The notes under the pieces: generated by a model
The model's input: only the letters and a program-made list of their open reading frames with translations
Database searches by the model: none
What the model was told of the DNA's origin: nothing
Shown: positions 1 through 6,622 of the stretch, piece by piece
Layout: every line of letters begins with the position of its first letter
Numbering within the stretch: position 1 is the stretch's first letter
Program-made: the position numbers and the translations under genes
DNA from: Desulfobacteraceae bacterium
GTDB lineage: Bacteria > Desulfobacterota > Desulfobacteria > Desulfobacterales > Desulfosalsimonadaceae
DNA length: 7,829 nt
Reading direction: 5' to 3'
NCBI GenBank assembly: GCA_007131845.1
Contig: SLPT01000384.1
Coordinates: forward strand, 1 to 7,829

Positions 1-15
1 ATCCATAGACATTTG

Positions 16-1260
16 CTACCAGGTGAACAGGCCCACCACCGCGCCGGTCATGCACGATCCCAGCGTGCCGGCACTGATGGATCGGAGCCCGAACGAGACG
101 ATCTCATCGCGCCGGCTTGGGGCGATTCCGCCCAGACCGCCGATCATGATACCCAGGCTTCCCGGGTTTGCAAAACCGCACAGGGCATAGGACATGATCA
201 GGAGGCTTTTCGGATCGAGCGTTCCTTCCGGCAGTCCGCTCAGGCGGACGTAAGCGATCAGTTCATTCAAGATGGTCTTTGTGCCGAGCAACGAACCCGC
301 AGCCGGGGCCTGCTCCCATGGTACCCCCATCAGCCAGACCACCGGGGCCATCAGCCATCCCAGCATTCGCTGAAGCGACAAGGCCTCCCCGCCCATATCC
401 GGCAGGAGACCGAGTGCCAGATCCACCAGGTGCACAATCGCCACCAGGACAATGATCATGCCGATGATGTTGAGCAGAAGCTGCATTCCGGAGATCGTTC
501 CCCGGGTCAGGGCATCCATGGCGCTGGTGGCCGGATCGGTCGTATCCAGCCGGGCGGAAGCGGGTCGCTCCGTTTCCGGCACGATGATCTTGGATATAAC
601 GACGGCCGCCGGAACACTGATGATGGAGGCCGTCAGAATATGGGCCATGATATCGGGGATCGTATCCCGCAGGATGCTCGCATACAGGACCATAACCGTG
701 CCGGCAATGGTGGCCATGCCCGTGGTCATGAGGGTAAACAGCTCGCTTCGGGTCATCTTTTCAATGTAGGGCCGAATCAGAAGGGGGGATTCCACCATGC
801 CGACGAAGATGTTGGCGGATACCCCCAGACCCTCGGCGCCACCCAGGCGCATCCCTCGTTCCAGAACCCATGAAAAGGCGCCCACGATCTTTGGCAGAAT
901 CTTCCAGTAGAACAATACCGCCGAAAGGGCGGAAACCACCAGCACCAGTGGAAGCGCCTGAAAAGCCAGGATAAAGGTGGCCGAAGGATCGGTCACCTCG
1001 AAGGGCGTGTCACCCCCTCCGACATAACCGAATACGAAGGATGTGCCCTCCCGCGTTGATTCTTCCAGTGCGAGAACCGCACGGTTTACCTGCATGAAAA
1101 GATTCGTGAAAAGCGGCAGCTTCAGCAGAACAATTGCGATCAGCACCTGTGACGCCACGCCGTAGAAAGCAAGTTTGACCGGAAACTTTCTCCGGTTATC
1201 ACTCAGAAGCCAGGCGAAAAGGATGAAGGCCAGAATACCGGCAATGCCCTGGAATATCAT
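16..1260 (-). CDS. Concentrative nucleoside transporter (CNT/NupC family)
   Basis: A 414-residue inner-membrane protein of the CNT family, which imports nucleosides using a sodium or proton gradient. Hydrophobic segments run throughout, with the central Gate-type region at about residues 105-230 and the C-terminal transport domain after about 255. Diagnostic motifs are VESPLLIRPYI (156-166), TGMATIAGT (180-188), KTILNELIAY (328-337; family KxxxNEFVAY) and CGFANPGS (361-368). By comparison with the Vibrio cholerae CNT structure, the ribose-binding Glu, Asn and Ser correspond to E333, N365 and S368, and the sodium-ligand Asn and Val to N150 and V153. The nucleobase-contacting Gln-Thr pair is replaced by M155-V156, although the following Glu (E157) is kept, so the substrate preference may differ. 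I chose the ATG at 1260 because GGAGG lies 5 bases upstream; longer starts reach into that site. It is the last gene of the minus-strand block. The family is certain; the substrate is not known. Confidence 0.9.
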   Translation of the reverse strand: MIFQGIAGILAFILFAWLLSDNRRKFPVKLAFYGVASQVLIAIVLLKLPLFTNLFMQVNRAVLALEESTREGTSFVFGYVGGGDTPFEVTDPSATFILAFQALPLVLVVSALSAVLFYWKILPKIVGAFSWVLERGMRLGGAEGLGVSANIFVGMVESPLLIRPYIEKMTRSELFTLMTTGMATIAGTVMVLYASILRDTIPDIMAHILTASIISVPAAVVISKIIVPETERPASARLDTTDPATSAMDALTRGTISGMQLLLNIIGMIIVLVAIVHLVDLALGLLPDMGGEALSLQRMLGWLMAPVVWLMGVPWEQAPAAGSLLGTKTILNELIAYVRLSGLPEGTLDPKSLLIMSYALCGFANPGSLGIMIGGLGGIAPSRRDEIVSFGLRSISAGTLGSCMTGAVVGLFTW

Positions 1261-1264
1261 GTAT

Positions 1265-1269
1265 TCCTC
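1265..1269 (-). promoter_or_regulatory. Shine-Dalgarno site of the CNT gene
   Basis: GGAGG on the minus strand, followed by five bases and the ATG at 1260. It settles the start: the ATG at 1272 overlaps this site and the start at 1293 would add 11 hydrophilic residues not typical of the family. Confidence 0.75.
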
Positions 1270-1292
1270 CATGGTGTACTGCCCGTGGCACA

Positions 1293-1323
1293 ATTACAGC
1301 GCGTGGAAAATTCGTTTTTCCAA
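1293..1323 (-). promoter_or_regulatory. Weak candidate promoter upstream of the CNT gene
   Basis: On the minus strand TTGGAA (1323-1318) and TGTAAT (1298-1293) resemble sigma70 -35 and -10 boxes, but the 19-base spacer is longer than the ideal 17. Transcription would start near 1286, about 26 bases before the ATG. If real, the CNT gene could be transcribed independently of the two genes upstream. The spacer is occupied by the inverted repeat described separately. Confidence 0.25.
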
Positions 1324-1333
1324 TTAAACGCGC
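1299..1333. repeat. Nested inverted repeat upstream of the CNT gene
   Basis: The inner arms are TGGAAAA (1304-1310) and TTTTCCA (1316-1322) around a 5-base centre. The outer arms are GCGCG (1299-1303) and CGCGC (1329-1333), separated from the inner right arm by six unpaired bases. No T-run follows on either strand, so it does not look like an intrinsic terminator for the gene ending at 1370. It could be an operator or a 5' leader structure for the nucleoside transporter. The pairing is seen directly; the role is inference. Confidence 0.4.
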
Positions 1334-1369
1334 CTTTGCGCCCTCCTATCACGAACGTGTGGTTCCTGT

Positions 1370-2713
1370 CTACCGCTGTTCCCCCGGAACCCCTGTATCC
1401 TCGCTTACCCCGGCCCGCGGCAGTAATACGAACACGAGAAATACCAGAATCCCCATGCCGACGGACGTCATTGCCAGGGCTGCAACATAGGCGCCCTTGT
1501 AAGCAGTGACTTCAGGGAAGCCCGCCAACTGCATCAAATCCACTATGGGACCGGCGATCAGGGTTCCGGCAACCCCCCAGGAGAGAAACAGGGTGGCATT
1601 GAAATAACCAAAAAGCCGACCCCGGCTCTGCGGGGGAATCAGGATGGATGCCAGGGCGTACGACGAGGCCAGGATAATCACTTCCGCGGCCCCCCGGAAA
1701 AAGGAGGCCAGGTAAATCATCCACAAATCCGCAGCAAGAATGAACAACACCAGGTACAACAACGCAGCGGCGGCCCCGATGCAAACTGTGCGTCCATTGC
1801 CCACGGCCCGGCCGATTTTGCCCGCAAGTAAACCAAAGAGAATAATGGAAAGGGACTCCATATTGAAAATGTAGCTGAGCACGCGACTGGAGACGCCGAA
1901 CCCGGACTCCAGAAACAAGTACTGGGATTGGATAACCATGACGCAGTTCCGGCCGAAGTTGACAAACACCATGGCCGCCAGGAACACCGCGTACAGGCGG
2001 ATGGAGGTACGCAGGCATTGCGCGTCGCAGGATCCTTCAACGGCCTGGCCTCCCCGGACCCCGCCTTCGGGAAGATAATACACCGGGATCATGGAAATCA
2101 GCATCACGCCGACGGAAACAAAAAAAAGGGTGCCTGATGCGAATCCCCAGCCGTCATACATTCTACCCAACCCGTCGTATAGAAGCCCCCCGATCCAGAT
2201 GCCGCCCAGCCGGCCCACACCGCCGAAACTGGTCAAAACCCCCATAACGGCGCTTCGATCCCGCTGCGGATAGAGATCCGATATGAGCGCACTCCACCCG
2301 ATATTGCTCATGGACCAGAGGATTTCCACGATGGAAAGCCCGATAATAATGACATACCCTGCCATTGCCGGGCTGTCGACCCACACGTGGGCGGCCCAGA
2401 CGAGAACCATGCCGATGCCGCCGGAGAGTTCCCCCCAAAGGATCAGTGTACGCCGAATCTGCCGCCGGTCGGAAATCCGCCCCCAGATAAAGGTCTGGGA
2501 GAGGATGTTGAGCAACATGGGAAGCGTTGCAAACAACGTGGTTTCGGTTACGGAAAGTCCGAGATGATACCGGAGGTAAATGGAAAGATAGGCGTAAAAC
2601 AGCCCGCGGCGGAACATGGCAAGCGCCTGAAAGGAGCTGACGCCCATGAAGACGGAGCGGGGCCATTGCGGGAAATTGTCCAGTGATTGCTGATGGGTTG
2701 TGGTCTGTGTCAT
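1370..2713 (-). CDS. Major facilitator superfamily (MFS) transporter, substrate unknown
   Basis: A 447-residue polytopic membrane protein, about the usual length of an MFS carrier, with hydrophobic stretches consistent with 12 helices. The loop between helices 2 and 3 holds a clear MFS motif A, GRISDRRQIRR (residues 78-88), and a weaker second-half counterpart lies at 298-309 (AGKIGRAVGNGR). The pair YPQRDRSAVMG (148-158) and IPPQSRGRLFG (359-369) are pseudo-symmetric, as expected for the two six-helix halves. A charged, Cys-containing central loop spans about 215-238. The start is the ATG at 2713; a TTG at 2719 is also in frame. No good ribosome-binding site precedes either, so the start is uncertain by two codons. 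It begins 27 bases after the stop of the DAC-like gene, so co-transcription is likely. The sequence gives no reliable clue to the substrate; drug, sugar and metabolite carriers all share this fold. Confidence 0.88.
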   Translation of the reverse strand: MTQTTTHQQSLDNFPQWPRSVFMGVSSFQALAMFRRGLFYAYLSIYLRYHLGLSVTETTLFATLPMLLNILSQTFIWGRISDRRQIRRTLILWGELSGGIGMVLVWAAHVWVDSPAMAGYVIIIGLSIVEILWSMSNIGWSALISDLYPQRDRSAVMGVLTSFGGVGRLGGIWIGGLLYDGLGRMYDGWGFASGTLFFVSVGVMLISMIPVYYLPEGGVRGGQAVEGSCDAQCLRTSIRLYAVFLAAMVFVNFGRNCVMVIQSQYLFLESGFGVSSRVLSYIFNMESLSIILFGLLAGKIGRAVGNGRTVCIGAAAALLYLVLFILAADLWMIYLASFFRGAAEVIILASSYALASILIPPQSRGRLFGYFNATLFLSWGVAGTLIAGPIVDLMQLAGFPEVTAYKGAYVAALAMTSVGMGILVFLVFVLLPRAGVSEDTGVPGEQR

Positions 2714-2740
2714 GGACAATATGAATAAATGATGGAATGG

Positions 2741-3994
2741 TCAGATAAACATCGAGACCCGGCAGTCCGGCCAGCAGTACATCGTTTTCATGTTCTTCCG
2801 GACCAGTCCCCGGATGGGCCCGTCCTGGGAGATGACAAAGCCGATGCTATCAGGGCATTTTCCGATGAAATCGATCATGGAGTTGTGCCGGGTTCCCAGC
2901 ATCTGGTGTTCAAAAATCGTTTCCCCCCCGTTGAAGCCATCGGGTCCTTCATACACCTTTCCTTTCCACCGGGGCGCCTTCAGGGTCACGCCAAAGGAGA
3001 GAATGTCGAACGTTCCGCTTATCAGTAACGCCCCGTCCACAGCGACAAGCTGGGACAGGACCTGGAGGCGCTCCGATAATTTCCGGTTAAAACTCATCCG
3101 TTTCATGACCGGATCACAGGAATACCCCCCCGCGGAATTCAACTCGGATACCGACTCCCTGATTAATTCATGAATCTTCAGGTTCTCACGGAACGAATAT
3201 TTTGCAGTGAAATAATCGCGATAGGCATCGATCTTTTGCTGGGGAATGATCAGTACCGCTCCCCCGTGGCTGCGGGTGGATATCTCCGACAGAAGATAGT
3301 CCAGGCTGTGAATGAAAACCTTCCGGTACGCCCGGTCGGCTGCCATCGATTCATTATCCCGCTTGATCTTGTTGAACAAAAATCCGCCCATGGCCTTTGA
3401 GTAAAAGGGGGACGGCGTCGCCTTGACGAATTTACCGGCTGCAAAACGGCCTAGCTGGGTATCTCCCCGGGAGATGATCAGCGACCCGGGGGTTACGGAG
3501 GTTACCATGAACACATCCGGCCGGCGGTATATCTCGCCGTCCATTACCTCGGGAATATCCTCGAAATAGTTGGGAAGGGCGTTGAAAAACATCACACCCC
3601 AGATTTCATAGCGTTTTTTGCTCTCATCGATGGGTGCGACCACAAACGATGTGAACCGGGGATCAAACGCCATGGCGACCTTGGAAAGGCTGTCGACGGT
3701 GAGCGGCAGGCTGTGCTCGAACGTCATGATCAACTGCTTCCGGTTCGGGTCGGCCGCCGCCCGTGCCGCCCGTTTCTTGCCCATTAAGACGAGGCTGAAG
3801 GTTACGGGCCGGTCCTCCTCCTTTTTCAGGCTGGCCAGGAACGCGGTTTCCACGAGGAATTCTACATCTTCGGGTGAAAAGGGAGATGCTCGTCCCCCGG
3901 CTTCCGGGATGCCGCAGCCGGCATCCACGGAGACCTCACCCGGGCCGGGAACCCAGGAATCCAGTATCTTCTGGATAATTGTTTTATCGAACAT
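2741..3994 (-). CDS. DisA/CdaA-type diadenylate cyclase (DAC)-like domain protein with N-terminal putative sensor region
   Basis: A 417-residue protein with no signal peptide or membrane segment, so probably cytosolic. The C-terminal part (about 230-400) follows the order of motifs in DAC domains, which make cyclic di-AMP from two ATP: an HGGAVLII segment (243-250), VDGALLI (319-325, the metal/nucleotide-binding DGA), GTRHNS (367-372, matching GTRHRA) and GFVISQDGPI (385-394, at the place of the VSEETG segment). Asp320 and the TRH core are kept. The second Arg of RHR is Asn371 and the SEE acidic pair is changed, so activity cannot be assumed. Residues 1 to about 225 form an alpha/beta region (for example DSLSKVAMAFDPRFTSFVVA, 101-120). 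It resembles, from memory, the DACNV-type sensor domains found N-terminal to DAC domains. The ATG at 3994 has only a weak AAGGAA 14 bases upstream. The gene is first in a minus-strand run with two transporters and divergent from znuA. The DAC fold is fairly sure; the reaction is open. Confidence 0.75.
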   Translation of the reverse strand: MFDKTIIQKILDSWVPGPGEVSVDAGCGIPEAGGRASPFSPEDVEFLVETAFLASLKKEEDRPVTFSLVLMGKKRAARAAADPNRKQLIMTFEHSLPLTVDSLSKVAMAFDPRFTSFVVAPIDESKKRYEIWGVMFFNALPNYFEDIPEVMDGEIYRRPDVFMVTSVTPGSLIISRGDTQLGRFAAGKFVKATPSPFYSKAMGGFLFNKIKRDNESMAADRAYRKVFIHSLDYLLSEISTRSHGGAVLIIPQQKIDAYRDYFTAKYSFRENLKIHELIRESVSELNSAGGYSCDPVMKRMSFNRKLSERLQVLSQLVAVDGALLISGTFDILSFGVTLKAPRWKGKVYEGPDGFNGGETIFEHQMLGTRHNSMIDFIGKCPDSIGFVISQDGPIRGLVRKNMKTMYCWPDCRVSMFI

Positions 3995-4021
3995 GGTGTG
4001 CTATAGGTTTCCTTGCTGAAG

Positions 4022-4049
4022 TTGCATACGAATAAATTATGATTATAAC
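4022..4049 (+). promoter_or_regulatory. Candidate sigma70 promoter of the znu operon
   Basis: TTGCAT (4022-4027) and TATAAC (4044-4049) are separated by 16 bases. The -10 matches consensus at five of six positions, the -35 only at its TTG. Transcription would begin near 4056, leaving a leader of about 45 bases before the ATG at 4101. The -10 lies inside the palindrome at 4037-4054, a layout suited to repression. Confidence 0.45.
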
Positions 4050-4054
4050 CATAA
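4037..4054. promoter_or_regulatory. 18-bp palindromic operator candidate (Zur/Fur-family type)
   Basis: TTATGATTATAACCATAA is symmetric at 16 of 18 positions; only the pair 4042/4049 breaks the dyad. It lies in the divergent gap between a zinc-importer operon and the DAC-like gene and overlaps candidate -10 boxes for both. AT-rich dyads with a central TTATAA-type core are characteristic of Zur and related Fur-family operators, such as the enterobacterial znu boxes with their GTTATA/TATAAC halves. Zinc-dependent repression is the natural reading. The palindrome is seen; the regulator is inferred, and no zur gene is in the window. Confidence 0.6.
4042..4047 (-). promoter_or_regulatory. Candidate -10 box of the divergent DAC-like gene
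   Basis: The minus strand reads TATAAT here, a perfect -10 hexamer inside the palindrome. The matching -35 position (4070-4065, TTTTTC) is poor. Transcription would start near 4035, about 40 bases before the ATG at 3994. An AT-rich palindrome produces TATA-like words by chance, so this is tentative. Confidence 0.3.
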
Positions 4055-4100
4055 AGTACGCGAAGAAAAAGAAATAAAACCAGTATAGGAGAAAATCCGT

Positions 4101-4967
4101 ATGATCGAAAGACTTTCGGGAATACTGGCCACTGCCTGGATAATAACACTGTTTTTCGTGTCTTTTGCCAATGCGGAAAAACCGGATGTATTCGTCAGCA
4201 TCGTCCCGCAGCAGTATTTCATTGAAAAAATCGCCGGCGAACACGTTCGCGTTCACGTGATGGTCTCTCCTGGTGCCAGCCCCCATACCTATGAGCCCAA
4301 ACCCGGCCAGATGCGGACGCTGGCAGGCGCTGTGGCCTATTTCTCCATCGGCGTGACCTTCGAAGACGCATGGCTGGATAAAATCCGATCCGCCAGCCCG
4401 GATATGAAAATAATCCATACCGATCGGGGTATCAAAAAAAGAGAAATCAACGAGGGACATGGCAACAGCCATGGTCACAGCCATGGTCACGGGCATGCAG
4501 ACCCTCATATCTGGCTGTCCCCCCCCTTGGTGATGCTCCAGGCCAGAAATATTCTTGAGGGCCTGATTATGATCGACCCGGACAACCGGGAGGAATACCA
4601 GGCCAACTACCAAACGTTCATCCGGGAGATTGCCGAACTCGACGTTTTCCTCCAGAACCGGCTTACACCGGGCACCCGGTTCATGGTACACCACCCGTCG
4701 TGGGGCTATTTCGCCGATGCCTACGGGCTCTTGCAGATCCCCATCGAGGTGGAGGGCAAGGCTCCCAAGGCCAGGCAGATGCAGGAAGTCATCCGTCACG
4801 CCCGGGAGCAATCCATCGACAGCATCCTGGTCCAGCCCCAGTTTTCCACACGGGATGCAGAGACCATCGCCCGGGAAATTGACGGAAAAACAATGATTGC
4901 CGATCCGCTGGCGGCGAATTGGGCGGAAAATCTCAAGGCCGTGGCAGAACTGTTGGAAACAAGGTGA
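4101..4967 (+). CDS. znuA: Zinc ABC transporter, periplasmic zinc-binding protein ZnuA
   Basis: A 288-residue cluster A-I (ZnuA/TroA) metal-binding protein that captures zinc in the periplasm and hands it to the ZnuB permease. A signal peptide covers residues 1-25 (hydrophobic core about 8-21, cleavage after ANA). Metal-ligand motifs are SPHTYEP (H62), DPHIWLSP (H136), VHHPSWGYFA (H197/H198) and ADPLAANW (D268). A mobile His-rich loop with six His between 120 and 132 is typical of zinc-specific members and argues for zinc rather than manganese. This loop is encoded in part by a perfect 12-base tandem duplication. The ATG at 4101 is preceded by AGGAG at nine bases. The gene is first in a tight operon with the ATPase (5-base gap limits) and the permease, and sits behind a candidate Zur-like operator. 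The length is slightly shorter than E. coli ZnuA. The identification is firm. Confidence 0.95.
   Translation: MIERLSGILATAWIITLFFVSFANAEKPDVFVSIVPQQYFIEKIAGEHVRVHVMVSPGASPHTYEPKPGQMRTLAGAVAYFSIGVTFEDAWLDKIRSASPDMKIIHTDRGIKKREINEGHGNSHGHSHGHGHADPHIWLSPPLVMLQARNILEGLIMIDPDNREEYQANYQTFIREIAELDVFLQNRLTPGTRFMVHHPSWGYFADAYGLLQIPIEVEGKAPKARQMQEVIRHAREQSIDSILVQPQFSTRDAETIAREIDGKTMIADPLAANWAENLKAVAELLETR
4465..4490 (+). repeat. 12-bp tandem duplication in the ZnuA His-rich loop
   Basis: ACAGCCATGGTC is repeated twice in perfect tandem (4465-4476, 4477-4488), plus two more bases of a third copy. In frame it encodes Ser-His-Gly-His twice, within the zinc-binding His loop of ZnuA. The length is a multiple of three, so gain or loss of a copy would change the number of histidines without a frameshift. 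Confidence 0.8.
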
Positions 4968-4971
4968 AACA

Positions 4972-5736
4972 GTGACCAATGAAAACCCCATCATCAGGGT
5001 CGAAAACCTCTATTTTTCCTACAACCGGGAGCCCGCGCTGGCAGACGTTTCCTTCCGCGTCGAGGAAAAAGACTTTCTGGCCATCATCGGCCCCAACGGA
5101 GGGGGCAAATCCACACTGGTCAAGCTCATTTTAGGCCTTCTCGAGCCGGACAGCGGAACGATCCGGATCCATGGAAAACCCCCGTCGAAGACAGCCCACT
5201 GCTTCGGGTACGTTCCCCAGGACGTCAATATCAACATCGATTTTCCCATCACGGTCCTTGACGTGGTCCTGATGGGGCGTCTCCGGCAGGGCGGCAGATT
5301 CTCCATGAACCGGAAAGACCGGCACAAGGCCCTGGAAGTCATGGAAACCTTAGGAATCCGAGGATATGCCGAAAGAAAAATCAAGGACCTGTCCGCCGGA
5401 CAGCGGGAAAGGGTGTTCATTGCCCGTGCGCTTGCCGCCAACCCCGAAATTCTGATTCTTGACGAGCCGACCGCCAGCGTGGACACGGAAGGAAAGACAG
5501 AACTCTACCACCTGCTCCGGGAACTCAACGAGACCAAGACCGTCATCGTGGTCAGCCATGATCTGATGATTGTTTCCAGCTACGTGAAAAGTGTCGCATG
5601 CGTCAACCAGACGGTCCACTACCATCCCAACAATGAGATCACCGGGGCCATGATCGAAATGGGCTACCAGTGCCCGGTGGAACTGATCGCCCACGGGCAG
5701 CCGCACCGGATACTCAAGACCCACGAGGATTTTTAA
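4972..5736 (+). CDS. znuC: Zinc ABC transporter, ATP-binding protein ZnuC
   Basis: A 254-residue ABC ATPase that powers zinc import through ZnuB. All nucleotide-binding motifs are present: Walker A GPNGGGKST (40-48), Q-loop Q83, signature LSAGQRERV (140-148; Ala replaces the usual second Gly), Walker B LILDEPT (161-167) with catalytic E165, and H-loop H196. A C-terminal tail (about 206-254) contains CVNQTVHYH and CPVELIAHGQPHR, giving Cys and His residues (C234, H241, H245) common in this clade. A metal-sensing role for them is only a possibility. I chose the GTG at 4972: AAGGTG ends five bases before it and the protein then begins in the normal family position. An in-frame ATG at 4897 would overlap znuA by 71 bases and add 25 unrelated residues. 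The start lies four bases after the znuA stop, and the next gene starts one base after this stop. Confidence 0.94.
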   Translation: MTNENPIIRVENLYFSYNREPALADVSFRVEEKDFLAIIGPNGGGKSTLVKLILGLLEPDSGTIRIHGKPPSKTAHCFGYVPQDVNINIDFPITVLDVVLMGRLRQGGRFSMNRKDRHKALEVMETLGIRGYAERKIKDLSAGQRERVFIARALAANPEILILDEPTASVDTEGKTELYHLLRELNETKTVIVVSHDLMIVSSYVKSVACVNQTVHYHPNNEITGAMIEMGYQCPVELIAHGQPHRILKTHEDF

Positions 5737-5737
5737 C

Positions 5738-6592
5738 GTGATCGAGGCGCTCCAGTTCGAATTCATGAGAAACGCCGTTGCGGCAGCTCTTTTGGCAAGT
5801 CTCCTGTGCGGCATCATTGGATCGTTCGTGGTGGTCAACCGGTTGGTTTTTCTTGCAGGCGGCATTGCGCATGCTGCCTACGGCGGCATCGGGATCGCCT
5901 TTTTCTTTGGCATCCCCTATATGTACGGCACCATCGGCGTTGCACTCACCGCAGCCATTCTCATGACTGCGGTGGCGATCAAGGCGAAAAACCGCTCCGA
6001 TACATTCATCGGCGTCCTGTGGGCTGTGGGCATGGCAACCGGCGTTATTCTGCTGGATTTTACCCCGGGATACCACACCGATCTCATGAGTTACCTGTTC
6101 GGCAGCATCCTGGCCGTTCCGACGGCCGACATCGTCTGGATGTGCGCCCTGGGTGCGGCGACCCTGGTTTTAACCCTTCTTTTCTACCGGGACATCCTGG
6201 CCATCTCCTATGATGCCGAATTCGCAAGGCTCCGGGGGGTACCGGTAAACACGGTTTATTTCCTGTTCATTGTTCTCGTAGCGGTCTCCATTGTGTTTAT
6301 CATCCGGGTGGCAGGGTTGATCCTGGTCATTGCCCTGTTGACCATTCCGCCCTATATTGCGGAGAAATACGCCCGATCGCTTATGACGATGATGATACTG
6401 GCCGTGATCCTGGCCGTGGTATTCAACCTGACCGGCCTGTGGCTTTCCTACAACCACGACCTGACCTCCGGAGCCACTATCATCCTGGTGGCGGCGGCCG
6501 GATTCTTTCTGTCGTTTCTTCTGGATTTCGTCCTTTTTACCTTCCGGAAAAATCATTCGCACAAAAACGGTATCCCCCCGGAAAAAGCTTGA
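5738..6592 (+). CDS. znuB: Zinc ABC transporter, permease ZnuB
   Basis: A 284-residue integral membrane permease of the ABC-3 (ZnuB/TroC) family that forms the zinc channel in the inner membrane with ZnuC on its cytoplasmic face. It has about eight hydrophobic segments. Family motifs include NRLVFLAGGIAHAAYGGIG (34-52), FTPGYHTDLMSYLFGSIL (108-125) and the cytoplasmic coupling segment YDAEFARLRGVP (158-169), followed by VAGLILVIALLTIPPYIA (191-208). The start is GTG at 5738, with GAGG nine bases upstream and one base after the znuC stop. The alternative ATG at 5765 would remove the conserved EALQFEF leader. A short basic tail, KNHSHKN (271-277), ends the protein. Its stop codon overlaps the -35 box of a promoter candidate for the next gene. 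Confidence 0.94.
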   Translation: MIEALQFEFMRNAVAAALLASLLCGIIGSFVVVNRLVFLAGGIAHAAYGGIGIAFFFGIPYMYGTIGVALTAAILMTAVAIKAKNRSDTFIGVLWAVGMATGVILLDFTPGYHTDLMSYLFGSILAVPTADIVWMCALGAATLVLTLLFYRDILAISYDAEFARLRGVPVNTVYFLFIVLVAVSIVFIIRVAGLILVIALLTIPPYIAEKYARSLMTMMILAVILAVVFNLTGLWLSYNHDLTSGATIILVAAAGFFLSFLLDFVLFTFRKNHSHKNGIPPEKA

Positions 6593-6616
6593 AACAAGTT
6601 AAAACCGGGTTATATT
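6589..6616 (+). promoter_or_regulatory. Candidate promoter for the YidD-like gene, leaderless geometry
   Basis: TTGAAA (6589-6594) and TATATT (6611-6616) each match the sigma70 consensus at five of six positions, with a 16-base spacer. The expected start of transcription, about seven bases after the -10, falls at the ATG at 6623. The gene has no recognisable Shine-Dalgarno sequence, which fits a leaderless transcript. The -35 overlaps the znuB stop codon. Confidence 0.5.
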
Positions 6617-6622
6617 GAAACC

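Noticed and set aside
13..873. Open frame of 286 codons on the plus strand opposite the nucleoside transporter
   Set aside because: The translation is low-complexity, rich in Gln, His, Arg and Asp, typical of the complement of a membrane protein gene; the CNT motifs on the minus strand explain the region.
1261..1293. Longer N-terminus of the nucleoside transporter from 1293 or 1281
   Set aside because: The strong GGAGG five bases before the ATG at 1260 lies within or after those starts.
1261..1369. Riboswitch (purine type) in the leader of the nucleoside transporter
   Set aside because: The conserved junction and loop sequences of the purine aptamer are not present; only a simple inverted repeat is seen.
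4897..4971. N-terminal extension of znuC from the ATG at 4897
   Set aside because: It lies almost wholly within znuA and adds 25 residues absent from ABC ATPases; the GTG at 4972 has a well-placed AAGGTG.
3984..4994. Long open frame (336 codons) on the minus strand opposite znuA
   Set aside because: It is antisense to a complete znuA with signal peptide, metal ligands and a ribosome-binding site, and its translation shows no recognisable domain.
5350..5865. Minus-strand open frame across the znuC/znuB junction
   Set aside because: It runs antisense to two well-supported genes and has no domain signature or start signal.
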